A DNA stretch of 64,000 nucleotides from Halobacillus sp. Marseille-P3879 (lineage in GTDB: Bacteria; Bacillota; Bacilli; Bacillales; Halobacillaceae), in assembly GCF_900240285.1 (NCBI RefSeq), contig NZ_OESS01000001.1, positions 1,178,001 to 1,242,000 of the forward strand, read 5' to 3'. The notes under the pieces were generated by a model. It made no database searches. It was not told where the DNA came from and was given only the letters and a program-made list of their open reading frames with translations. This document shows positions 50,371 to 57,972 of the stretch, in pieces (position 1 is the first letter of the stretch; every line of letters begins with the position of its first letter). The translations under genes and the position numbers were made by a program.

Positions 50371-51792
50371 TTAAAAAATGAACATTGCCAGCATAGTCGA
50401 TATTAACAATCCCAGCATAACGGGAATAAAGTTTTTCCTAACAAGATCCATAACTGATACTCCACAGAAGCCCGCAATAGCGATAAGGGAGGACCAGGCA
50501 ATAATGGTTCCGCCTCCCGTCCAAATCGATCCCATTTGCCCGATTGCGGCCAGGGTAGTCGGTTCAATATTACTGTTTGCTAGTGATGCCGCAAGTGCAC
50601 CGGTCAGAGGAAGACCTGAGAAACCGGAGCCATCCAGTCCTGTAATTATACCGATGATGAGGATACTAAATGCAGCTAAAAAAGCACTCTGAGGTAAAAA
50701 GTCCTGACTGGACTGGACCAGATCAAACAATAATGCCGGAGAGGTCTCTTCTGCTACGGACAAAATGCTCCCTGAAAAATCTGGACTCCCGAGAAAGAAG
50801 AAACCTGCAATAGGGATAACGGGTCCCATCGCTTTGAATGCAAATACAAATCCTTCTGTGATGTGGTCACTAATATAATCAAGCGCCCGGTATTTTCCAA
50901 AAGCTACAGTAGAAAGAAGCAGCAATACCACAGCTACTCCCCCTATAAAAGCGGCACCGTCCCCGCCTTCAAAGCCGCCCATTCTTCCAGAGTTTAGTTT
51001 TGTAGATACCATATAAATCATGACAGCAAGCATAGATATGGGAACGAGAACGGCGAAGACTTTGCTCCATTGATTAATACTTTTGTTTTGAGGGGGATGA
51101 GTATTTGTCAAGCCTTGCATCGCCTGAATTTCCTGTTCATTTCGTGGGTCTGATTTACTTCTGAAAGACTTACGGTAAAAGAAATAGGCACAGCCGATTG
51201 CTACCGTACCGGTAATAAAAGATAATGCCAAAGCTTGATCCATAACAGCTGTAGTGGAGACGCCCGCAGACTTTGCAGAAAGCTCCGGGGCCACCTGAAC
51301 GATATAATCAGAAGATAACGCCATTCCCTGACCTGCTAATGCAACGGCCACGGCTGCTATCATAGCTGGAAGTCCTGCGCGAACAGCTGCTGGTACCAGT
51401 AAGGCACAAATTAGTGGTACAGCTGGCGTCGGCCAGAAAAATAGGGAAATAATATAAGTAACTCCCACAAGCACGAAAAAAGAAACATGACTGTTAATCA
51501 TCACCCTTTGGATCGGCTCGATCATTCGCCGGTCAGCACCTAAGTCCTTTAACGAATGAAGCAGGGCAACCATAAATGTGATAATTAAGAAGATATTAAA
51601 AAGTTCTTTAGCTGCCACAAGGTTTGCATTGAAAACTGCAGTAAAACCTCCAATTAAACTACCGTTAAAAACCCATGCCACAATAAATGTTCCTAATAAA
51701 GTGGGCAGCACAACTCCCTTTCTAAAAACCATCGTAATAACGATAATCAGTGTGAAAATTCCATATAGCCCATGTGATAGCGTAAGCTCCAC
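50371..51792 (-). CDS. Unrecognised 12-segment membrane transporter in the adenine deaminase operon
   Basis: A 473-residue polytopic protein with about 12 hydrophobic stretches and a hydrophilic loop around residues 215-245. Helix-breaking motifs such as FWPTPAVPLICALLVPAA and GLDGSGFSGLPL recall ion-transporter-superfamily permeases (CitMHS/NhaC/gluconate types), but I cannot name the family. The start is GTG 51792 with AGGAGG 8 bases upstream. It lies 79 bases below adenine deaminase and shares its riboswitch-controlled leader, so purine-related uptake or export is an inference. Confidence 0.7.
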   Translation of the reverse strand: MELTLSHGLYGIFTLIIVITMVFRKGVVLPTLLGTFIVAWVFNGSLIGGFTAVFNANLVAAKELFNIFLIITFMVALLHSLKDLGADRRMIEPIQRVMINSHVSFFVLVGVTYIISLFFWPTPAVPLICALLVPAAVRAGLPAMIAAVAVALAGQGMALSSDYIVQVAPELSAKSAGVSTTAVMDQALALSFITGTVAIGCAYFFYRKSFRSKSDPRNEQEIQAMQGLTNTHPPQNKSINQWSKVFAVLVPISMLAVMIYMVSTKLNSGRMGGFEGGDGAAFIGGVAVVLLLLSTVAFGKYRALDYISDHITEGFVFAFKAMGPVIPIAGFFFLGSPDFSGSILSVAEETSPALLFDLVQSSQDFLPQSAFLAAFSILIIGIITGLDGSGFSGLPLTGALAASLANSNIEPTTLAAIGQMGSIWTGGGTIIAWSSLIAIAGFCGVSVMDLVRKNFIPVMLGLLISTMLAMFIF

Positions 51793-51806
51793 TGCGTATG
51801 CCTCCT

Positions 51807-51832
51807 CTAACCCCGTAATCTCATGGGGTTAG
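51807..51832 (-). promoter_or_regulatory. Intercistronic hairpin before the transporter RBS
   Basis: CTAACCCC and its perfect complement GGGGTTAG with a 10-base loop end right at the AGGAGG Shine-Dalgarno (plus 51801-51806) of the transporter. No T-tract follows, so it is not a terminator. It could modulate translation or stabilise the processed 5-prime end of the transporter mRNA. Confidence 0.5.
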
Positions 51833-51870
51833 AAATAGACTATGCATAAGAGCAGATATAGGTGTTTGAC

Positions 51871-53652
51871 TCATGACTCTGTTATTTCTAAAGGCATAAG
51901 TTCAAATGCATCTACATCAGCGATTCCTCTGTTCGTAATACGTATACTCGGGATAACGGGGAGGGCAATTAACGAAAAGGTCATAAATGGAGCGTTCATT
52001 TTGCACCCTAGCTTCTTCCATGCTTGTTCGAGTGATTCAACCTGCTCACCAACTTGTTCAAGCGGCTTGTCAGACATAAGCCCCGCAATTGGAAGAGGTA
52101 CTTCTGCTAATATTTTTCCATGATTAACAACTATCATTCCACCTCCGAGTTCAGCAATTTTGTTAGCTGCAATTGCCATATCCTCTTTGTTTACCCCCAT
52201 AACAAGAAGGTTATGGCTGTCGTGAGCTACAGTGGAAGCTACGGCACCGCTTTGAAGTTGAAACCCTTTTACAAAAGCATTAGATATTTGTCCGGAACGA
52301 TGGTGTCGATCGATACAGGCTAAGTGAATGATGTCTTCTTTAATATTCGATTGAATAATACTATTTCTAACGGTCAGTTCGGCTTTTGCTTTGGCTGTAC
52401 GAGCATTATTCTCTAACACCTCTATCACATTCACAGTAACTTTAGGCTGAGTAAGAGTCTTAGTGTGAAAATCTTCAGCTTTCAACTCTTTTTTTAAATG
52501 AACGGAATTTTTTGCTTCCGTTGGATACGTATAAACAGGAAAATTAACTTTATACATTCCCTGATCATAAATCATTTTTCCACCTACTAATACCGAAGAA
52601 GGCTTCATTTCTGCTAAGCTGTCGATAAACAATAAGTCAGCCCACTTACCGGGAGCTATACTTCCTAACGTGTCTTCACATTTAAAGTATTTTGCAGCAT
52701 TAATAGTGGCTAGCTGAAGGGCTGTTATAGGATCGACGCCTTCTTTAACGGCCTTTCTTATGACATAGTTAAGATGCCCCAGCTCAGTTAATGTTTGGGG
52801 ATACACATCATCAGTAACGAGAGAGAGGTTATCTGTCGGCACGTGATCTTTGGTTATAATAGGAGCCAGCTGCTCTACATCCTGCCAGGCTGACCCTTCC
52901 CTGATCATCACGTGCATGCCAAGCCTTAGTTTTTCCAATGCCTGCTCACGGGTTACGGTTTCATGGCAGGAAGTGACTCCGGAAGCGACGTAAGCCTGAA
53001 GCATTTTCGGATCATCGGCAGGAATGTGGCCGGTTACTGTTTTTCCTGCTTGAATCGTCGCTTCAATTTCCTGAGCCATTTTTTCATCTCCATGGACCAC
53101 TCCAGGAAAGTTCATTACTTCACCTAAACCTGTGACATTCTCCCACTCCAGTGCTTGCTCAACGTCTTTTGGCAAAAGTTCGGCTCCAGCATCTTCTAAC
53201 GTGTCCGTTGCTGGCACACATGAGGGGACGGTTGTAAATACACGTAATGGGAGTTTTTGACCTTCCTCATGCATCCAGCGTACTCCCTTAAGCCCGAATA
53301 CATTTGCAATTTCATGCGGATCCATAAAAATGGAAGTTGTTCCTTGCTTAAGGGCGGCTTTTGCGAATTCCGTTACACTTAGCATTGTACTTTCCACGTG
53401 CATATGGCCATCAATTAAACCGGGGGTGATAAACTTACCGCTGGCATCAATTACTTCTGTCTCTTTTCCGATAAGCTGCTGACAATCTCCAATATAAGCA
53501 ATTGCCCCTGAAGTGATTGCTATATCTTTATCCCTTATATGTTCTTTGGAATGTACATTTACTATTATACCGTTGGTAATAACAGTATCTGCTTTTCTTT
53601 TGCCTAAAGCAGTTGCAGCTAACTGAAGCCGTTGAGCACGAGTCATTTTCAT
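51871..53652 (-). CDS. ade: Adenine deaminase
   Basis: A 593-residue metal-dependent deaminase that turns adenine into hypoxanthine and ammonia. The amidohydrolase core has PGLIDGHMHVESTML (metal His), VTGHIPADD, and the C-terminal half has the YlaM/Ade-type domain with ASTVAHDSHNLLVMG. AAGGAG RBS. Expression is set by a leader with a purine riboswitch and terminator. The transporter gene follows in the same transcript. Length is normal for Bacillus Ade. Confidence 0.92.
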   Translation of the reverse strand: MKMTRAQRLQLAATALGKRKADTVITNGIIVNVHSKEHIRDKDIAITSGAIAYIGDCQQLIGKETEVIDASGKFITPGLIDGHMHVESTMLSVTEFAKAALKQGTTSIFMDPHEIANVFGLKGVRWMHEEGQKLPLRVFTTVPSCVPATDTLEDAGAELLPKDVEQALEWENVTGLGEVMNFPGVVHGDEKMAQEIEATIQAGKTVTGHIPADDPKMLQAYVASGVTSCHETVTREQALEKLRLGMHVMIREGSAWQDVEQLAPIITKDHVPTDNLSLVTDDVYPQTLTELGHLNYVIRKAVKEGVDPITALQLATINAAKYFKCEDTLGSIAPGKWADLLFIDSLAEMKPSSVLVGGKMIYDQGMYKVNFPVYTYPTEAKNSVHLKKELKAEDFHTKTLTQPKVTVNVIEVLENNARTAKAKAELTVRNSIIQSNIKEDIIHLACIDRHHRSGQISNAFVKGFQLQSGAVASTVAHDSHNLLVMGVNKEDMAIAANKIAELGGGMIVVNHGKILAEVPLPIAGLMSDKPLEQVGEQVESLEQAWKKLGCKMNAPFMTFSLIALPVIPSIRITNRGIADVDAFELMPLEITES

Positions 53653-53677
53653 AGGAAGTCTCCTTTATAAAAAATAA

Positions 53678-53704
53678 AACACCTGAACGAAGCGTCCAAG
53701 TGTT
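53678..53704 (-). terminator. Riboswitch expression platform: intrinsic terminator
   Basis: AACACTTGGACG and CGTTCAGGTGTT form a 12-base-pair stem (with a few G-T pairs) around CTT; the minus strand then reads TTATTTTTT. It lies between the aptamer and the ade start, so purine binding would favour termination. Confidence 0.85.
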
Positions 53705-53744
53705 ACATAATCTCCCAGGGGTAAACTTCCCCTTATTATGAGAA

Positions 53745-53814
53745 TTATGTAGTCCAGCAATTTACGGTTGCTTGGGTAGAAACACCTGAGCCCTATTCTC
53801 AAGCCTATACATAA
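53745..53814 (-). promoter_or_regulatory. Purine riboswitch aptamer, guanine class
   Basis: On the minus strand the 70-base element has P1 (TTATGTA/TACATAA), P2 CTTGAG-AATAGGG-CTCAGG, the J2/3 core TGTTTCTACC, P3 with loop ACCGTAAAT, and J3/1 GGACTA. This is the standard purine aptamer. The specificity base in J3/1 is C (GACTA rather than GATTA), so it should bind guanine or hypoxanthine rather than adenine. Together with the downstream terminator it makes an OFF switch for ade and the transporter. Confidence 0.88.
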
Positions 53815-53912
53815 GCAGCTCTTAATGTGATTATTATTCGATAGTATAGAAGAAACAAAATGAATCGTCAATTCTTATTGACAATGAATAAAACAATAGG
53901 CAGCATATTAAT

Positions 53913-53933
53913 TGAAAATGATATTCTTTATCA
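53913..53933 (+). promoter_or_regulatory. Candidate Fur box
   Basis: TGAAAATGATATTCTTTATCA matches the 21-base Fur consensus (GATAATGATTATCATTATC plus flanks) at 17 positions by eye. A second, weaker Fur-like stretch (TTGACAATGAATAA) lies 35 bases upstream. The site is 50 bases before the small lipoprotein gene at 53984 and on no other obvious target. Confidence 0.5.
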
Positions 53934-53983
53934 ATTAAGGTCGAATTATTAAGTATCGTAGTAAAAAGAAGGAGAAATGTAGA

Positions 53984-54146
53984 ATGAAGAAATTTTTGTT
54001 CGTTATAATTGTCCAATTACTTATTTTACTCGCAGCGTGCAGTGAAATGGACGAACCTGGATTTTGTTGAAGAAAATCGAACGTATAAGCTCCCAGGGGA
54101 TATGGGTACATTTGCAGGTCCTATGTCGGCTGAGCGCCTTGAGTAA
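53984..54146 (+). pseudogene. Frameshifted small lipoprotein
   Basis: ATG 53984 has AAGGAG upstream and encodes MKKFLFVIIVQLLILLAACS, a lipoprotein signal with lipobox LAAC, but a stop comes after 28 codons. Shifting the frame by one base near 54059 gives a further 28 codons (DFVEENRTYKLPGDMGTFAG...) to a stop at 54146, followed by a terminator. The intact product would be about 54 residues. A one-base indel, real or a sequencing error, is the simplest explanation. Function unknown; the putative Fur box suggests iron control. Confidence 0.6.
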
Positions 54147-54182
54147 CAGATGCCTTAATTGAAAAGAAATAGCTGACACCAT

Positions 54183-54214
54183 CCTCAAGTTTTATTCAAG
54201 ACTTGAGGTTTTTT
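54183..54214 (+). terminator. Intrinsic terminator
   Basis: CCTCAAGT pairs perfectly with ACTTGAGG (10-base loop) and six T follow. It closes the small lipoprotein transcript. Confidence 0.88.
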
Positions 54215-54272
54215 GTTAACCTTGGAATTTATAGGGAAAGCTTCTTATAAATTAAGAAGGGAGTGAAGGACG

Positions 54273-54866
54273 ATGGATCATAGATTTCCGATAATATACG
54301 ATCGATTTATGAGCCTTTTGGAAAAAGGAAGAATTGAAAATATAAGAAAAGATTTAATCAAATACGCTGATGGGCATGTGTTAGAGATTGGGGCAGGAAC
54401 CGGGCTGAATTTTCCTTATTATCGCCAGGTATCTGCTGTAGAGGCTGTTGACCCTGATCTGGCAATGATAAACTATGCATTTAAGAGGGGAAAGAAAGCT
54501 GTCCCTGCCATCAAGTTTCATGAAGGACGAGCGGAAGACCTCCCTTTTAAAAACAAACAATTTGACAGTATTGTTGCTACGTTAGTATTTTGTACCATAG
54601 CTGACCCCAAGCTTGCTATTAAAGAAATAGAAAGAGTAGGTAAGCCTGGGAGCAAAGTGCTTTTATTTGAACATGTGAAATCAGAGCAAAGGTGGAAAGC
54701 TGCATTTCAGGAAAAAATCACGCCAATATGGAAACGAGTGTGCGGCGGATGTCATTTAAATCGTGATACCGTTCACTTAATTCAAGAATCAAGTATAGTA
54801 ATAGACAGCCTCGAATCATTTTGTGACGGGCTGTTTATAAAGATTGTAGGTCATATTCCTACTTAG
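54273..54866 (+). CDS. Class I SAM-dependent methyltransferase
   Basis: A 197-residue methyltransferase with SAM motif I VLEIGAGTGLNFPYY (about residue 35), an acidic residue after strand 2 (AVDPDLAMI), motif II-like AEDLPFKNKQFDSIVATLVFC and post-motif VGKPGSKVLLFEHV. Such UbiE/PmtA-like small methyltransferases act on small molecules or phospholipids; the Cys-rich CGGCHLNRDT near residue 155 is frequent in this subgroup. Substrate unknown. RBS AGAAGGGAG. Confidence 0.85.
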   Translation: MDHRFPIIYDRFMSLLEKGRIENIRKDLIKYADGHVLEIGAGTGLNFPYYRQVSAVEAVDPDLAMINYAFKRGKKAVPAIKFHEGRAEDLPFKNKQFDSIVATLVFCTIADPKLAIKEIERVGKPGSKVLLFEHVKSEQRWKAAFQEKITPIWKRVCGGCHLNRDTVHLIQESSIVIDSLESFCDGLFIKIVGHIPT

Positions 54867-55043
54867 GGAAAAGCATAAAATATTAATTAGCATCCGTTTA
54901 ATTCCATTTAAATAATATAAATAAATGGGAATAATTAATAATTTTACGCAGCTATTTTATTAGAAATTTTTAATTTTACTCATTAGATTCATTTCTTCGA
55001 TAAAAGTATAGTAGGGACAATACGAATCAGGAGGATGAGTTTT

Positions 55044-55247
55044 ATGAGTTATTTCGATCACGTGGAAAAAAGAGAGCTGGAAGCAGCTGTCGAAATTAAA
55101 GAAACTTGCTGGAAATGTAAGGAGCTTGTAGACGAAAAAGATTTAATAACTGTAACAGATGGAAAGACAGCTTGGGTTGAATTGTGCAGAGATTGTTTTG
55201 ATTTTTATAAGGATTTAAAGAAATTCACGAAGCTTGGAAAGGTGTAA
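55044..55247 (+). CDS. Small zinc-ribbon-like protein
   Basis: A 67-residue protein with two CxxC pairs, CWKC (about residue 25) and CRDC (about 50), that could bind one zinc ion, and a basic C-terminus (FYKDLKKFTKLGKV). ATG 55044 is chosen because AGGAGG lies 9 bases upstream; ATG 55035 directly abuts the RBS. I do not recognise the family; it may be a DNA- or protein-binding helper. Confidence 0.65.
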   Translation: MSYFDHVEKRELEAAVEIKETCWKCKELVDEKDLITVTDGKTAWVELCRDCFDFYKDLKKFTKLGKV

Positions 55248-55321
55248 TAAATCTCTGCAACATAGACATTTTGCTCCTTTTCACCTAGAATAATTGTAGA
55301 TGATGTAATGGAGGCGCGGAT

Positions 55322-56311
55322 ATGACAACGATTAATGATATCGCCAAGATGGCAAATGTTTCTCGCACTACTGTATCAAGGGTGCTCAACAATAACGGCT
55401 ATGTAAGTGAAGAAGTGCGTAAGCGCATTATACAAATAGTAGAAGAAACAGGATACATTCCGAGTCTATCCGCCAAATCCCTCCGTACAAAAAAGTCAGG
55501 AGTCATAGGTGTTATCATACCTAGAATTGATACCGAAACAGCCAGCAGGGTTGTAAGCGGTATTAACGAAGTGGTTTCAAAAGAAAATTTTCAAATTCTA
55601 TTAACAGATACTGAGCTGGATAAAGAGAAAGAAGTAGAATATATCAGGCTGCTTCAAAGCCGCCATGTAGACGGAATTATCTTATTAGCTACAAATGTAA
55701 ACGATTCGCTTGTAGCTACCATTAAAGATGTTGAATTACCGTTCATATCGTTAGGACAAGACCTTCCGGGGATCACATCTATCTTATATGATGATTACCA
55801 CGCTGCAGTAGATGTTACCAATATGCTTATTAGTAATGGGCATGAAAGAATTGCTTTTATAGGTGTGAGTGAAGACGATCCCTCAGTCGGCTTCCAACGC
55901 AAGAAGGGATACATGGACACCCTGAAAAAACGTGGATACAATTTGAACAATTCCTGGATGGAAACAGGAGACTTTAGTATTGAATCCGGTTATGAATCCA
56001 TGAAAAAAATTATTAAATACAGCAAAGATCAACTGCCAACGGCCATATTTGCGGTTACGGATCGAATGGCGATCGGGGCAATGGAGTATTTAAGAGAACA
56101 AGGTCATCGTATTCCTGATGACATAGCTGTAGCAGCTATAGGAGCTTCTACTATGTCCCAGTATGTCACGCCTTCCTTAACAACTGTAGATTATTTTAAT
56201 AAGGAAGCAGGACAGAAAGCAGCCGAGCTGTTGCTGCAACAGTTAAAGCAAAATAAGGAAATAGAAAAATTTGTACAAACCTATAGACTTATAAAAAGAG
56301 ATAGTGTATAG
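55322..56311 (+). CDS. scrR: LacI-family repressor of the sucrose operon
   Basis: A 329-residue LacI-type regulator. The N-terminal HTH and hinge TTINDIAKMANVSRTTVSRV then LNNNGYVSEEV are canonical, followed by a periplasmic-binding-like core (60-325) with typical segments GVIIPRID, RHVDGIILLA and DDIAVAAIG. It lies directly upstream of the sucrose PTS and hydrolase genes, whose leader has three matching palindromes, so it should repress them until sucrose-6-phosphate or fructose appears. The gene symbol is by context. Confidence 0.85.
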   Translation: MTTINDIAKMANVSRTTVSRVLNNNGYVSEEVRKRIIQIVEETGYIPSLSAKSLRTKKSGVIGVIIPRIDTETASRVVSGINEVVSKENFQILLTDTELDKEKEVEYIRLLQSRHVDGIILLATNVNDSLVATIKDVELPFISLGQDLPGITSILYDDYHAAVDVTNMLISNGHERIAFIGVSEDDPSVGFQRKKGYMDTLKKRGYNLNNSWMETGDFSIESGYESMKKIIKYSKDQLPTAIFAVTDRMAIGAMEYLREQGHRIPDDIAVAAIGASTMSQYVTPSLTTVDYFNKEAGQKAAELLLQQLKQNKEIEKFVQTYRLIKRDSV

Positions 56312-56330
56312 TACAAATCAGTAAATGATA

Positions 56331-56344
56331 TGTAATCGATTACA
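56331..56344 (+). promoter_or_regulatory. LacI-type operator 1 of the sucrose operon
   Basis: TGTAATCGATTACA is a perfect 14-base palindrome with central CG, the normal LacI-family form. It also satisfies the cre consensus TGWAANCGNTNWCA fully, so CcpA could bind too. It lies just after the regulator gene. Confidence 0.75.
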
Positions 56345-56371
56345 CAAAAATTCTCTTTTTTTGAATTGATT

Positions 56372-56385
56372 TACAACCGCTTACA
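56372..56385 (+). promoter_or_regulatory. Candidate cre site of the sucrose operon
   Basis: TACAACCGCTTACA matches the cre consensus at 12 of 14 positions and lies between operators 1 and 2. CcpA control is expected for a sucrose operon. Confidence 0.45.
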
Positions 56386-56401
56386 TTTTTTATGTGCAAT
56401 G

Positions 56402-56415
56402 TGTAATCGATTCCC
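56402..56415 (+). promoter_or_regulatory. LacI-type operator 2 (degenerate right half)
   Basis: TGTAATCGATTCCC shares eleven of fourteen bases with operator 1. Its right half-site is weak, so it may need cooperative binding. Confidence 0.55.
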
Positions 56416-56469
56416 TAAATTTGAATTTAAAATCGGAGTTATAAGTGGCAATGTTTATTTTTGTGAATG

Positions 56470-56483
56470 TGTGATCGATAACA
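56470..56483 (+). promoter_or_regulatory. LacI-type operator 3
   Basis: TGTGATCGATAACA matches the operator 1 pattern at twelve of fourteen bases and ends 24 bases before the PTS start. Operators 1 and 3 are about 139 bases apart, a spacing that would allow a DNA loop. Confidence 0.6.
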
Positions 56484-56506
56484 TATGAAGAATAGGAGGA
56501 ACATTC

Positions 56507-57904
56507 ATGGCTGGTAATAAAGAAATTGCTAAGCAGGTTATTGAAGCGGTGGGCGGTGAGGAAAACATTCAATCCATTGCTCATTGTGCCACCAGACTAC
56601 GCGTGATGGTTCATGAACGTGACAAGGTTGATGTTGAGAGATTAGAGGGAATTGAAAAAGTAAAAGGCGCTTTTTACAATTCTGGTCAGTATCAAATTAT
56701 TTTTGGTACAGGAACAGTAAACCAAATCTACCAGGCAGTAACAGAACAAGGGGTAGAGGGTTCTTCTAAATCAGAAATGAAAGCAGAAGCAGCAAAACAG
56801 GGAACAGCTCTGCAAAGGGCGATTCGAACTTTTGGGGACGTATTTGTACCTATTATCCCGGTATTAGTTGCGACTGGGTTGTTTATGGGGCTGCGCGGTC
56901 TCCTGCTTCAAGAAGCTTTTCTGGATCTCTTTGGATTAACGCCTGATACAGTTCCAGAAAACATCGTTCTCTTTACGCAAGTACTTACGGATACGGCATT
57001 CATATTTTTACCTGCATTGGTAGCGTGGTCTACGTTTAGAGTTTTCGGAGGGACTCCTGTAATTGGTTTAGTACTAGGGTTGATGCTTGTATCTCCATCT
57101 CTCCCGGATGCCTGGGCCGTTGCGGAAGGAAACGAAGATCCAATTTACTTTTTGGACTTCATCCCAATTGTGGGCTATCAAGGATCTGTACTTCCTGCAT
57201 TCTTTGCTGGTTTAGTTGGAGCTAATCTTGAAAAATGGTGCAGAAAACGTATTCCTGAAGCATTGGATTTAATTCTTACCCCGTTCATTGTGTTACTCGT
57301 TATGATTGCTTTGTCCTTATTCATAATTGGACCGATTTTACACATTGCTGAAGATGGAATCTTCCAATCCATGTTCTTCCTGCTCGATCTTCCTTTCGGT
57401 TTAAGCGGGTTAATCATAGGGTTGTTTCATCAGGTTATTGTTATTACGGGTGTTCACCATATTTTTAACTTCTTGGAAATACAGTTGTTTGAAAATTTGG
57501 GCTACAACCCGTTTAACCCTGTGATAACCGGAGCTATTGCAGCCCAGGGAGGAGCAGCTCTTGCTGTGGGAGTGAAAACCAGTTCGGCAAAGCTTAAAGC
57601 GATCGCCTATCCTTCTTCCATTTCAGCGTTCTTAGGGATTACTGAACCGGCTATTTTCGGGGTTACCTTACGCTATATGAAGCCATTTGTAATGGGGTTA
57701 ATCGGAGGCGGTGTCTCTGGCTTTCTGGCATCGATTTTTAACCTGCAGGCGACAGGGCTGGCCATTACCGTAATTCCTGGGTCTCTTCTCTATTTAAATG
57801 AACAGATTATAGGGTACCTTATTGTTAACATTGTGGCCGTTGCGACAGCGTTTGTGCTAACGTATATGTTTGGTTTTAATGATAAAATGCTCGATAAAAA
57901 ATAG
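56507..57904 (+). CDS. scrA: Sucrose-type PTS EIIBC component
   Basis: A 465-residue permease: an EIIB domain (1-85) with the phospho-Cys in SIAHCATRLRVMV, a linker, and an EIIC domain (about 105-460) with ten or so membrane segments, including the ITEPAIFGVTLRYMKPF motif of the sucrose/trehalose family. There is no EIIA domain, so an external EIIA-Glc-type partner is needed. The following hydrolase shows the substrate is sucrose. RBS TAGGAGGA. Confidence 0.9.
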   Translation: MAGNKEIAKQVIEAVGGEENIQSIAHCATRLRVMVHERDKVDVERLEGIEKVKGAFYNSGQYQIIFGTGTVNQIYQAVTEQGVEGSSKSEMKAEAAKQGTALQRAIRTFGDVFVPIIPVLVATGLFMGLRGLLLQEAFLDLFGLTPDTVPENIVLFTQVLTDTAFIFLPALVAWSTFRVFGGTPVIGLVLGLMLVSPSLPDAWAVAEGNEDPIYFLDFIPIVGYQGSVLPAFFAGLVGANLEKWCRKRIPEALDLILTPFIVLLVMIALSLFIIGPILHIAEDGIFQSMFFLLDLPFGLSGLIIGLFHQVIVITGVHHIFNFLEIQLFENLGYNPFNPVITGAIAAQGGAALAVGVKTSSAKLKAIAYPSSISAFLGITEPAIFGVTLRYMKPFVMGLIGGGVSGFLASIFNLQATGLAITVIPGSLLYLNEQIIGYLIVNIVAVATAFVLTYMFGFNDKMLDKK

Positions 57905-57972
57905 AAACTTTTACACATTAGGGACCTGGAAGCACTGGGTCTCCTTTTGTCCATTTAAGGGGAAATTGTTTT

